Of a stretch of DNA of 64,000 nt, positions 1 through 7,881 are shown piece by piece; the stretch's first letter is position 1; each line of letters opens with the position of its first letter. Where the stretch lies: the NCBI RefSeq assembly GCF_023499255.1, contig NZ_CP092183.1, positions 3,468,501-3,532,500 of the forward strand, read 5' to 3'. The DNA comes from Couchioplanes caeruleus (GTDB taxonomy: Bacteria > Actinomycetota > Actinomycetes > Mycobacteriales > Micromonosporaceae). The notes beneath the pieces were generated by a model. That model was given only the letters and a program-made list of their open reading frames with translations, did not search any database and had not been told where the DNA came from. The position numbers were made by a program, and so were the translations under genes.

Positions 1-140
1 GCGCCCAGGCGGACCACTTCGCCGCGGCCGACGCCCTGTCCGCCGCCCTGCGGTCCGTACTGGCCGACCTGCGGACGCGATCCACGGCCGAGCTGCTGGA
101 GAGCCGCCACGCGCGGTTCCGGCGGTTCGGCGCCACGTAA
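1..140 (+). CDS. C-terminal end of an acyl-CoA carboxylase carboxyltransferase subunit (partial)
   Basis: An open frame enters from the left edge and stops with TAA at 138-140, giving about 45 residues. They are rich in Ala, Leu and Arg and end in an RHARFRRFG-type tail. Such tails (LEARYAKFRxxG-like) are common at the end of carboxyltransferase alpha subunits and fused AccDA proteins. The next two genes in the same direction are a biotin carrier protein and a biotin carboxylase, which fits a complete acetyl-CoA carboxylase operon supplying malonyl-CoA. The identification rests mainly on that context because the catalytic part lies outside the window. Confidence 0.55.
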   Translation, partial: AQADHFAAADALSAALRSVLADLRTRSTAELLESRHARFRRFGAT

Positions 141-170
141 GGACAACCAGGACCTCCGGCACGAGACGAG

Positions 171-701
171 ATGAGCATCAGCATGGACGACGGAGTGGGA
201 GAGCTCGACCGTTTGATGGGCGACAGCCGGCAGGACACCCTGCCGGCCACACTGGAGATGACGCGGGACAGCGTCATCGAACTACTGGCCAAGATCTCGC
301 CGATGCCGCGGACCCTGAAGGTCTCCGTCGGCCCGGTGGCCATCGAACTGGACTGGACGGAGGGGATCGCGGGCCCGGTACGGCACGAGGCGCCCGCCCT
401 CCCCGCGGCCGCGCCGGAGACCCGGCCCGCGGCTGTCGCGGCCGACGACGACGTGGACCACGTGCACGCACCCATCGTCGGGGTGTTCTACGTGGCGCCG
501 GAGCCGGGGGCCCGGCCCTTCGTCTCCGTGGGCGACGTGGTGACCCCCGGGCAGCAGATCGGGCTGGTCGAGGCGATGAAGCTGATGATCCCGGTGGAGG
601 CCGACCGGCACTGCCGGATCGTGGAGTTCCTCCAGCCCAACGGCACCGCGGTGGAGTACGGCGATCCGCTGTTCGCCGTCGCGCCGGTGCAGGGCGGGTG
701 A
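171..701 (+). CDS. accB: Biotin carboxyl carrier protein of acetyl-CoA carboxylase
   Basis: This 176-residue protein carries biotin between the carboxylase and carboxyltransferase sites of acetyl-CoA carboxylase in the cytoplasm. The biotinyl domain fills the last 75 residues and contains the EAMKLM signature with Lys137 as the biotinylated residue. An Ala/Pro-rich linker (about 72-95) precedes it. The N-terminal 60 residues resemble the usual BCCP leader region. ATG at 171 is used; an in-frame ATG at 183 is possible. The gene sits 30 nt after the preceding carboxyltransferase end and 4 nt before accC, so it is part of one operon. In this setting the complex probably feeds malonyl-CoA to the iterative PKS further along. 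Confidence 0.9.
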   Translation: MSISMDDGVGELDRLMGDSRQDTLPATLEMTRDSVIELLAKISPMPRTLKVSVGPVAIELDWTEGIAGPVRHEAPALPAAAPETRPAAVAADDDVDHVHAPIVGVFYVAPEPGARPFVSVGDVVTPGQQIGLVEAMKLMIPVEADRHCRIVEFLQPNGTAVEYGDPLFAVAPVQGG

Positions 702-705
702 CGCG

Positions 706-2118
706 GTGTTCCGGAAGATCCTGATCGCCAATCGGGGCGAGATCGCGCTGCGGGTGGCGCGTGCGTGCCGCGAGATGGGCATCGCCACCGTCGCCGTCTA
801 CTCGCTGGAGGACCGCGACTCGGCCGTGGTGCGGTACGCCGACGAGGCGGTCCGGATCGGGCCCGCGTCGTCGCAGATGAGCTATCTCAACATCCCGGCG
901 GTCGTGGAGGCGGCGCTGCGTACCGGGGCGGAGGCCATCCATCCCGGCTACGGCCTGCTGTCGGAGAACCCGGACTTCGCCGAGGTCTGCGTGGCCAACG
1001 GCATCACGTTCGTCGGCCCGCCGCCGCAGGTGCTGGAGTCGCTCGGGGACAAGTCGACGGCGCGGTCGCTGATGCGCGCCGCCGGCCTGCCGCTGCTGCC
1101 CGGTGGCGCCGAGCCCGCCGACACGCTGGAGGAGGCGCGTTCGCTCGCCGAGGACATCGGGTGGCCGGTCGTCCTCAAGGCGGTGGCCGGCGGCGGGGGC
1201 CGGGGCATCACGGTGGTACGCGCGCCCGACGACCTGGCCACCGCGTACCGCGCGACGCGCCGTACGGCGGCCGCGGTCTTCGGCGACGACCGGGTCTACG
1301 TCGAGCGCTACCTCGACCGGGCCCGGCACGTGGAGGTCCAGGTGCTGTGCGACGGCGCCGGCAACGCCGTCCACCTGGGCGAGCGGGACTGTTCGGTGCA
1401 GCGCCGGCATCAGAAGCTGGTCGAGGAGTCACCGGCGCCGGGCCTCCCGCCGGAGGTACGCGAGGCGATGTGCGCGGCCGCCGTACGCGGCGCGCGCGCC
1501 GTCGGTTACGTGGGCGCGGGCACGTTCGAGTTCCTCGTCGACGACCTGAACCGCTTCTACTTCATGGAGATCAACTGCCGGGTGCAGGTCGAGCACCCGG
1601 TCACCGAGATGGTCTCCGCGGTCGACATCGTGCAGGAGCAGCTGCGGATCGCCGCGGGGGAGCCGCTGCGCATCACGCAGGACGACGTCCGGCTGTCCGG
1701 GGCCGCCATCGAGTGCCGGATCAACGCCGAGAACCCGGACGCGGACTTCAACCCGGCGGCCGGCCGCATCGACGACTTCGAGATGCCGGCCGGTCCGTTC
1801 GTCCGCGTCGACACGCACGCCTATCCCGGATACCGGATCTCGGTCTTCTACGACTCGCTGCTGGCCAAGGTGGTGGTCTGGGCGCCGGATCGGGCCGGGG
1901 CGGTGGCGCGGATGCGGCGCGCCCTCTCCGAGGTGCGGGTGACCGGCCACGGGGTGCGCACCACGACAGGGTTTCTCGACGGGGTGATGCGCAGCCCGGA
2001 GTTCGCCGAGGGCACCCACGACATCGGGCTGGTGCCGTTGCTGGCTCAGCGGGCCGCGGCCGCCCCCGGCCCGGACACCGCCGTCCGGGCCGGCGACCGG
2101 GACCTGCAGCGCGCCTGA
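706..2118 (+). CDS. accC: Biotin carboxylase subunit of acetyl-CoA carboxylase
   Basis: The 470-residue product carboxylates biotin on AccB using ATP and bicarbonate. ATP-grasp motifs are clear: HPGYGLLSENPDFA, the glycine-rich GGGGRGI loop, the ERDCSVQRRHQKLVEE block and a catalytic segment ending in RVQVEHPVTEM. The last segment reads EINCR where most family members have EMNxR, a small departure near the active site. Length is normal for a stand-alone biotin carboxylase. The GTG start at 706 lies 4 nt after accB, indicating translational coupling. A strong hairpin follows the stop codon and closes the operon. Confidence 0.92.
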   Translation: MFRKILIANRGEIALRVARACREMGIATVAVYSLEDRDSAVVRYADEAVRIGPASSQMSYLNIPAVVEAALRTGAEAIHPGYGLLSENPDFAEVCVANGITFVGPPPQVLESLGDKSTARSLMRAAGLPLLPGGAEPADTLEEARSLAEDIGWPVVLKAVAGGGGRGITVVRAPDDLATAYRATRRTAAAVFGDDRVYVERYLDRARHVEVQVLCDGAGNAVHLGERDCSVQRRHQKLVEESPAPGLPPEVREAMCAAAVRGARAVGYVGAGTFEFLVDDLNRFYFMEINCRVQVEHPVTEMVSAVDIVQEQLRIAAGEPLRITQDDVRLSGAAIECRINAENPDADFNPAAGRIDDFEMPAGPFVRVDTHAYPGYRISVFYDSLLAKVVVWAPDRAGAVARMRRALSEVRVTGHGVRTTTGFLDGVMRSPEFAEGTHDIGLVPLLAQRAAAAPGPDTAVRAGDRDLQRA

Positions 2119-2129
2119 CGAGGACACCG

Positions 2130-2162
2130 AAGGGGGCCGGAACATGTTGTTCCGGCCCCCTT
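2130..2162. terminator. Bidirectional intrinsic terminator between accC and the MMPL gene
   Basis: A perfect 13-bp stem (2130-2142 with 2150-2162) closes a 7-nt loop. The arms begin AAGGGGGCC and end GGCCCCCTT, so each strand has a short T-containing tail. It sits between two convergent genes and can stop transcription from both. Confidence 0.85.
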
Positions 2163-2186
2163 CGCGTGCGCCGAGCGGGTTCTCGC

Positions 2187-4316
2187 TCAGGCCTCGGCCG
2201 GGCTCACCTCCCGCGGGGCGGCCTCGGCCGCCGGCGGTTCGTCGTCGGTGCGCCTGGCCAGCCGGCTCGGCCACCACATGTGTCGCCCGACGTCCAGGTT
2301 GAGGGCGACGACCAGCACGGACCGGACCACGAGGGTGTCCAGCAGCACGCCGAGGGCGACCGCGAAGCCCATCTGGAAGAAGTTGGTCACCGGCAGCGTG
2401 AGCAGGACCGCGAACGTACCGGCCAGGACCAGGCCGGCCGAGGTGATCACACCGCCCGTGGCGCTGAGCGCGATCAGCGTGCCGCGCCGGGTGCCGTGCC
2501 GTTCCGCCTCCTCCCGTACCCGGGTCATCAGGAAGATGTTGTAGTCGATGCCGAGGGCCACCAGGAACACGAAGACGTAGAGCGGGAACGACGTGTCCGC
2601 GTGGTTGTGTCCCAGCACCGCCCGGAAGATCAGCGTGCTGATGCCGAGCGCGGACGCGAAGGACAGCACCACGGTCGCCATCAGGAACAGCGGCGCGACG
2701 ATCGCCCGCAGCAGCAGCATCAGGATGATGAAGACCACCCCCAGCACCAGCGGGATGATCAGGGCGCGGTCGTGCTCGGCGGCCTTCTGCAGGTCGAGGT
2801 TCACCGCGGTGGTCCCGCCCACGAGGGCCTGCGCACCGGGCACGTTGTGCACCGCCTCGCGGACGCGTTCCACCGTCCGGAAGGCGGCCTCGCTGTCGGC
2901 CGCGTCGGTCAGGGTCGCCTGGAGGTACGAGTACTCGCCCTGGGCCTCGGGCGGGGTGACGCTCTTGGACTCGATCCCGGGCGTACCGGCGACCGCGGTG
3001 CGCACCTGCTCGGCCTGATCGGGCCGGGATGAGACGATCAGCGGCACGCCGGAGCCGGCCGGGAAGTGCTTGGCCAGCACCTCCTCGCCGATGATCGAGT
3101 CCGGCTTGGTCCGGTACGACTGGGCGTTGGACAGCCCTCCGGCGTCGAGACCGACCAGCGGCAGGGCGAGGAGGGCCAGCAGCAGGGTGGTGAGGAGGGC
3201 CGTGACCCGGGGGCGGCGGGCGATGGCCGACCCGATCCGGTCCCAGATCCGGTGCGCGGTGACGCCCGACGACGGGTCGTAGGTGGGCCGGACCGGCCAG
3301 AAGACCCACCGGCCCACGGTGACCAGCAGGGCCGGGAGCAGCGTCACCATGACGAACAGCGCCACGATGACGCCGACCGCGGCCACCGGTCCGAGCCCCT
3401 TGGTGGAGTTCGTCTCGGCGAAGAGCATGAACAGCATCGCCGCCGCGACCGTGGCGGCGCTCGCCACGATGGCCGGGCCGGAGCGGTGCAGCGCCTCGGC
3501 CATGGCCGCGTGCCGGTCCTCGTGCCGGTGCAGCTCCTCGCGGTAGCGGGCGACCAGCAGCAGCGCGTAGTCGGTGCCCGCACCGAAGACGAGCACGGTC
3601 AGGATGCCGGAGCTCTGGAAGTTGACCGTCAGGCCGGCGTGTTTGGCGAGCAGATAGATCACCGCTTGGGCGGTGGTCAGCGCGGCGCCGGCGGAGAGCA
3701 CGGGGAACAACCACAGCATGGGGCTGCGGTAGATCAGCAGCAGCAGCACGACCACGATGCCGATGGTCGCGAGCAGCAGTGTGCTGTCGATCCCGGAGAA
3801 CGCGTCGGTGAGGTCCGCGGCGTTGCCGCCGGGGCCGGTGATGTGCACGGTCATGCCGGCGCTGTCGGCCTCGGCCACGTCCCGCAGCTTGTTGATGACG
3901 TCCGCCGCGGTGGAGTCGTTGTCGTCGTCCCCGAGGTCGAGCGGGACGATCGTCTGCGCCGCCCTCTTGTCGTCGGACGGGAAGGGCCCGGCCACCTCGC
4001 CGGGGAGGGTCATCACCTGGCCGAAGCGTTTCGCGTCCGCCCCGATCTTCGTCAGGTCGGCCGGGGTGAGTCCGGAGCTGCGCTCGTACACGATGATGGT
4101 GGCCACCGTCTGGTCGTCGACGGACGCGGCGGCCATCCGGTTCAGCAGCTTCGTCGACTCCGCATTGCCCGGCAACCACGATTCCGTGTCGTTCTTCTGG
4201 GCGTCGAACAGCTGGGTCGACAGCGGCGCCGCGACGGCGAGAATGCCGATCCAGAGAACGAGAACGACGTACTTCGTATAACGGCCGGCCACGAATGCGG
4301 CCAATGACCTCGGCAT
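2187..4316 (-). CDS. MMPL/RND-family membrane exporter
   Basis: This 709-residue protein belongs to the MmpL/ActII-ORF3 type of proton-driven exporters. It has a cytoplasmic N-terminus, a first transmembrane helix (VVLVLWIGILAVAAPL), a large extracytoplasmic loop, a five-helix bundle, and then a second loop and bundle. The motif GAGTDYALLLVARYREEL in the first bundle and GIDYNIFLMTRVREEAERHG in the second are the classic paired MMPL signatures with membrane-embedded Asp-Tyr. I chose ATG at 4316, preceded by GGAGAGGTT, over a 56-codon upstream extension with atypical composition. In a natural-product locus it is a plausible product efflux pump, but the substrate cannot be read from sequence. 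Confidence 0.85.
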   Translation of the reverse strand: MPRSLAAFVAGRYTKYVVLVLWIGILAVAAPLSTQLFDAQKNDTESWLPGNAESTKLLNRMAAASVDDQTVATIIVYERSSGLTPADLTKIGADAKRFGQVMTLPGEVAGPFPSDDKRAAQTIVPLDLGDDDNDSTAADVINKLRDVAEADSAGMTVHITGPGGNAADLTDAFSGIDSTLLLATIGIVVVLLLLIYRSPMLWLFPVLSAGAALTTAQAVIYLLAKHAGLTVNFQSSGILTVLVFGAGTDYALLLVARYREELHRHEDRHAAMAEALHRSGPAIVASAATVAAAMLFMLFAETNSTKGLGPVAAVGVIVALFVMVTLLPALLVTVGRWVFWPVRPTYDPSSGVTAHRIWDRIGSAIARRPRVTALLTTLLLALLALPLVGLDAGGLSNAQSYRTKPDSIIGEEVLAKHFPAGSGVPLIVSSRPDQAEQVRTAVAGTPGIESKSVTPPEAQGEYSYLQATLTDAADSEAAFRTVERVREAVHNVPGAQALVGGTTAVNLDLQKAAEHDRALIIPLVLGVVFIILMLLLRAIVAPLFLMATVVLSFASALGISTLIFRAVLGHNHADTSFPLYVFVFLVALGIDYNIFLMTRVREEAERHGTRRGTLIALSATGGVITSAGLVLAGTFAVLLTLPVTNFFQMGFAVALGVLLDTLVVRSVLVVALNLDVGRHMWWPSRLARRTDDEPPAAEAAPREVSPAEA

Positions 4317-4490
4317 AACCTCTCCTACGGTTGGTCCATCACGGTCGTCCGGCGCACCCGGTGCGGGGGCGGCGGACCGGCGCGAAATGGGGCGTACTGC
4401 GCTCATCCTTGCGGCGGCGTCTGATATATCCGTGACACCGGCCTGACACCGCAGGCAGGAGGGCTTCCGGTTCCGGCGGGGCACGCCGAA

Positions 4491-4520
4491 ACCCGCCGCC
4501 GGCCAGGGCCGGCGGCGGGT
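4491..4520 (-). terminator. GC-rich hairpin terminator after the metK-adenosine kinase operon
   Basis: A 14-bp perfect inverted repeat (4491-4504 with 4507-4520) has only a 2-nt formal loop, so the apex will open. It lies just after the adenosine kinase stop codon and upstream of the MMPL gene. Confidence 0.7.
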
Positions 4521-4542
4521 GGCGTCGGGGGCTTTCGTCAGG

Positions 4543-5535
4543 TCACGAGGCGGTCGCCGGTGCGGCAGCCCATGCGCGCCGTACCTGTTCCGCGGCCTCC
4601 GCTCCGTAGGAACGCGCCAGGTCCGCGGCGAAGCGTTCCCAGTCGAGCGCGTACTCCTGCGGCCCGGAGACCCGCAGCGCCTCGACCGCCAGCTGGCAGC
4701 CGACCTGGGCGGCCGTCACCAGCGGCAGGTGCCGGCCGAGCGCGGCGAAGAAGCCGGCCCGGAAGGCGTCGCCGACCCCGGTGGGCTCGGCGATCGTCTC
4801 GCAGTGTGCCGCCGGTACGTGCACGTCCGGGTGTCCCCGCTCGCGGATGCGCACCCCGTCCGCGCCCAGCGTGGTGACGTGCCGGCCGACGCGGTGCAGC
4901 AGCGCGTCGGCGTCGAGCCCGGTGCGCGCCTCCAGCAGGTGGTGCTCGTACTCGTTGGTGAACAGGTAGGCCGCGCCGTCGATGAAGCGCAGCACGTCCT
5001 CGCCGGACATCCGGGCGAGCTGCTGGGACGGGTCCGCGGCCATCGGTACGCCGTGCCGGCGGCAGGCGTCGGCGTGCCGGAGCATGGCCGCGGGCTCGTC
5101 CGCGCCGACGAGCACCAGCTCCGGCGGGGAGGCGGCGAACAACGCGCCCAGGTCGATCCCGCCGGCCTCGGCCATCGCGCCGGGGTAGAACGACGCTATC
5201 TGGCACATGTCGTCGTCGGTGGTGCAGACGAACCGCGCGGTGTGCGCCCGCGTGCTGACGTACAGGGCGGTGCAGTTCACCCCGTTGCGCTCCAGCCAGG
5301 AGCGGTAGTCGGCGAAGTCGTGGCCGACCGCGCCGACCAGGGTCGCGGTCGTGCCGAGCTGGGCGAGCCCGTACGCGATGTTCGCGGCCACGCCGCCGCG
5401 CCGCACGGTGAGCTCGTCGACCAGGAACGACAGGGACACCCGGTTCAGCGCCTCGGCGACGAACTGGTCGGCGAAGCGGCCGGGGAACCGCATCAGGTGG
5501 TCGGTGGCGATCGATCCGGTGACCATGATCGGCAC
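4543..5535 (-). CDS. Adenosine kinase-like PfkB-family carbohydrate kinase
   Basis: The 330-residue protein is a ribokinase-fold kinase of the actinobacterial adenosine kinase type, with the N-terminal signature VTGSIATDHLMRFPGRFADQ. The PfkB first signature is GGVAANIAYGLAQLG and the second is TGVGDAFRAGFF, where the Asp is the catalytic base. It should phosphorylate adenosine to AMP, removing the adenosine left after S-adenosylhomocysteine hydrolysis. I chose GTG at 5535 because GAGGGG lies 9 nt upstream; the ATG three codons in is too far from it. It starts 11 nt after metK, so the two form a SAM-supply and salvage operon. Confidence 0.85.
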   Translation of the reverse strand: MPIMVTGSIATDHLMRFPGRFADQFVAEALNRVSLSFLVDELTVRRGGVAANIAYGLAQLGTTATLVGAVGHDFADYRSWLERNGVNCTALYVSTRAHTARFVCTTDDDMCQIASFYPGAMAEAGGIDLGALFAASPPELVLVGADEPAAMLRHADACRRHGVPMAADPSQQLARMSGEDVLRFIDGAAYLFTNEYEHHLLEARTGLDADALLHRVGRHVTTLGADGVRIRERGHPDVHVPAAHCETIAEPTGVGDAFRAGFFAALGRHLPLVTAAQVGCQLAVEALRVSGPQEYALDWERFAADLARSYGAEAAEQVRRAWAAAPATAS

Positions 5536-5546
5536 GGTGCAACCCC

Positions 5547-6734
5547 TCAGATGGTGGCCTTGAGCGCCGCGGCGCGGTCGGTGTTCTCCCACAGCAGTTC
5601 CGGCAGTTCGCGGCCGAAGTGGCCGTACGCGGCGGTCTGCTGGTAGATCGGGCGCAGCAGGTCCAGGTCACGGATGATCGCCGCCGGACGCAGGTCGAAC
5701 ACCTCGTGGATCGCCTTCTCGATGCGCTCCACCGGCACGTTCTCCGTACCGAAGGTCTCCACGAACAGGCTCACCGGGTGCGCCTTGCCGATCGCATACG
5801 CGACCTGCGTCTCACACCGCTCCGCAAGGCCCGCCGCGACCACGTTCTTGGCCACCCAGCGCATCGCGTACGCCGCCGACCGGTCCACCTTCGACGGGTC
5901 CTTACCCGAGAACGCGCCACCACCGTGCCGGGCGTACCCACCGTACGTGTCCACAATGATCTTGCGGCCGGTCAGGCCCGCGTCGCCCATCGGACCACCG
6001 ATCTCGAACCGGCCGGTCGGGTTCACCAGCAGCCGGTAGCCCTCGGTGTCGAGACCGAGGTCTTCGAGCTCGGGGGCGATGACGTGCTCGCGGACGTCGG
6101 GAGCGAGCATCGATTCGAGGGAGATGTCGGCGGCGTGCTGGGAGGAGACGACGACCGTGTCGAGGCGGACCGGGCGCAGGCCGTCGTACTCGATCGTGAC
6201 CTGCGTCTTGCCGTCCGGGCGCAGGTACGGGATCGTCCGGTCCTTGCGGGCCGCGGAGAGCCGGCGGGCGAGGCGGTGCGCCAGGGCGATCGGCAGCGGC
6301 ATCAGCTCGGGGGTCTCCGAGCACGCGAACCCGAACATCATGCCCTGGTCGCCGGCGCCCTGCGCGTCGAGGAGGTGTTCGGAGTCGCCTTCGCGCAGCT
6401 CGAGCGCGCTGTCGACGCCCTGGGCGATGTCGGGTGACTGCGAGCCGATGGACACGCTGACGCCGCAGGACGCGCCGTCGAAGCCCTTCTTCGACGAGTC
6501 GTAGCCGATACCCAGGATCGTCTCGCGCACGATGCTCGGGATGTCGGCGTACGCCTGGGTGGTGACCTCACCGGCCACGTGCACCTGACCGGTCGTGATC
6601 AGCGTTTCCACCGCGACGCGGCTGCGCGGGTCCTGGGTCAGCAGGGCGTCGAGAATACCGTCGCTGATCTGGTCAGCGATCTTGTCCGGGTGGCCTTCGG
6701 TGACCGACTCGGAGGTGAACAGGCGATGTGCCAC
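5547..6734 (-). CDS. metK: S-adenosylmethionine synthetase
   Basis: The 395-residue enzyme makes SAM from methionine and ATP. Diagnostic motifs are [16 protein letters not shown] near the N-terminus, the ATP-binding [10 protein letters not shown] hexapeptide region and the phosphate loop [19 protein letters not shown] at 6734 is chosen because GGGAG is placed 6 nt upstream and the resulting [11 protein letters not shown] start is typical; a TTG six bases earlier is unlikely. It is divergent from the sugar dehydratase gene and coupled to adenosine kinase. This may be the housekeeping copy or a pathway-dedicated duplicate; counting metK copies in the genome would tell. Confidence 0.93.
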   Translation of the reverse strand: MAHRLFTSESVTEGHPDKIADQISDGILDALLTQDPRSRVAVETLITTGQVHVAGEVTTQAYADIPSIVRETILGIGYDSSKKGFDGASCGVSVSIGSQSPDIAQGVDSALELREGDSEHLLDAQGAGDQGMMFGFACSETPELMPLPIALAHRLARRLSAARKDRTIPYLRPDGKTQVTIEYDGLRPVRLDTVVVSSQHAADISLESMLAPDVREHVIAPELEDLGLDTEGYRLLVNPTGRFEIGGPMGDAGLTGRKIIVDTYGGYARHGGGAFSGKDPSKVDRSAAYAMRWVAKNVVAAGLAERCETQVAYAIGKAHPVSLFVETFGTENVPVERIEKAIHEVFDLRPAAIIRDLDLLRPIYQQTAAYGHFGRELPELLWENTDRAAALKATI

Positions 6735-6860
6735 GGGCAACTCCCTTCATCGCGGGGACTATCGCGGCCGCGACTCGAGAACCGGTGGAATCCCGGCCTT
6801 GCCGTCGCCTTCCACGCCCCCTCGAGGTGGGTGCGAGCCCGGGCGCATACCTTCCGGCGC

Positions 6861-7859
6861 ATGACGAGGATGCTGGTGACCGGTGGGGCCGGATTCATCG
6901 GAGCGAACTTCGTGCACTACACCCTCCGGCACCGGCCGGAGTATCGGATCTGCGTGCTCGACAAGCTGACCTACGCCGGCGACCAGGCATCGCTGCGGCA
7001 GGTGGCGGACCGGATCCGGTTCGTGCGGGGCGACGTGGGCGATGCGGCGACGGTCGACGCGCTGGTCGCCGAGTCCGACGTGGTGGTGCACTTCGCGGCC
7101 GAATCGCACGTCGACAATTCGCTCCACGACCCGGAGCCGTTCCTGCACAGCAACGTGGTGGGCACGTACCGGCTCCTGGAGGCGGTCCGGCGCCACGGTG
7201 CCCGCCTGCACCACATCTCCACCGACGAGGTCTACGGCGACCTGCCCCTGACCGGCACGGACCGGTTCACCGAGGAGACCGCGTACGCCCCGTCGAGCCC
7301 GTACTCGGCGACGAAGGCGGCGTCCGACATGCTGGTGCGGGCCTGGTGCCGCTCGTACGGGGTGGCCGCGACGATCTCCAACTGCGCCAACAACTACGGG
7401 CCGTACCAGCACGTCGAGAAGTTCATCCCGCGGCAGATCACCAACGTGCTGACCGGCGGCCGGGCCCGGCTGTACGGCACCGGCGAGCACGTCCGGGAAT
7501 GGACGCACGTCGACGACCACAACGCCGCGGTGCACCTGATCCTGTCGCGGGGACGGGTCGGCGAGACGTACCTGATCGGCTCGGGCGTGGAGCGCAGCAA
7601 CCGGGAGATCGTCGAGACCCTCCTCGAGCTGCTGGGCCTGCCGCGCGACGACTTCGACCACGTCGCGGACCGGCCCGGCCACGACCTGCGCTACTCCAAC
7701 GACAGCACCAAGATCCGTACGCAGCTGGGCTGGCAACCCCGGTACGGCGACCTGCGCGACGGGCTCGCGGCGACGGTGGAGTGGTTCCACGACAACGAGT
7801 GGTGGTGGAAGGCGGCGAAGCAGGCCACGGAGGAGCGGTACCGGCTGCTCGGCCGGTGA
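6861..7859 (+). CDS. rfbB: dTDP-glucose 4,6-dehydratase
   Basis: A 332-residue extended short-chain dehydrogenase that converts dTDP-glucose to dTDP-4-keto-6-deoxyglucose, the entry step to deoxysugars. The NAD-binding motif is TGGAGFIGANF, the catalytic Thr-Asp-Glu is in STDEVYGDL and the YxxxK pair is in YSATKAASDM. The length and the NCANNYGPYQ and EKFIPRQI blocks match RmlB-type enzymes. ATG at 6861 is used; an in-frame ATG at 6870 is also possible and no strong Shine-Dalgarno precedes either. No nucleotidyltransferase, other deoxysugar gene or glycosyltransferase is visible in the window, so its link to the product is uncertain. Confidence 0.92.
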   Translation: MTRMLVTGGAGFIGANFVHYTLRHRPEYRICVLDKLTYAGDQASLRQVADRIRFVRGDVGDAATVDALVAESDVVVHFAAESHVDNSLHDPEPFLHSNVVGTYRLLEAVRRHGARLHHISTDEVYGDLPLTGTDRFTEETAYAPSSPYSATKAASDMLVRAWCRSYGVAATISNCANNYGPYQHVEKFIPRQITNVLTGGRARLYGTGEHVREWTHVDDHNAAVHLILSRGRVGETYLIGSGVERSNREIVETLLELLGLPRDDFDHVADRPGHDLRYSNDSTKIRTQLGWQPRYGDLRDGLAATVEWFHDNEWWWKAAKQATEERYRLLGR

Positions 7860-7881
7860 CCGCCCGCCCGCCGCCCGGTGG

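Noticed and set aside
1429-4179. A 916-codon minus-strand frame over accC and the MMPL gene
   Set aside because: It is the GC-driven shadow of two well-supported genes and spans the terminator; no domain is recognisable.
6735-6860. Possible SAM-sensing riboswitch in the metK leader
   Set aside because: The region has some pairing potential but none of the conserved SAM riboswitch core sequences could be recognised.
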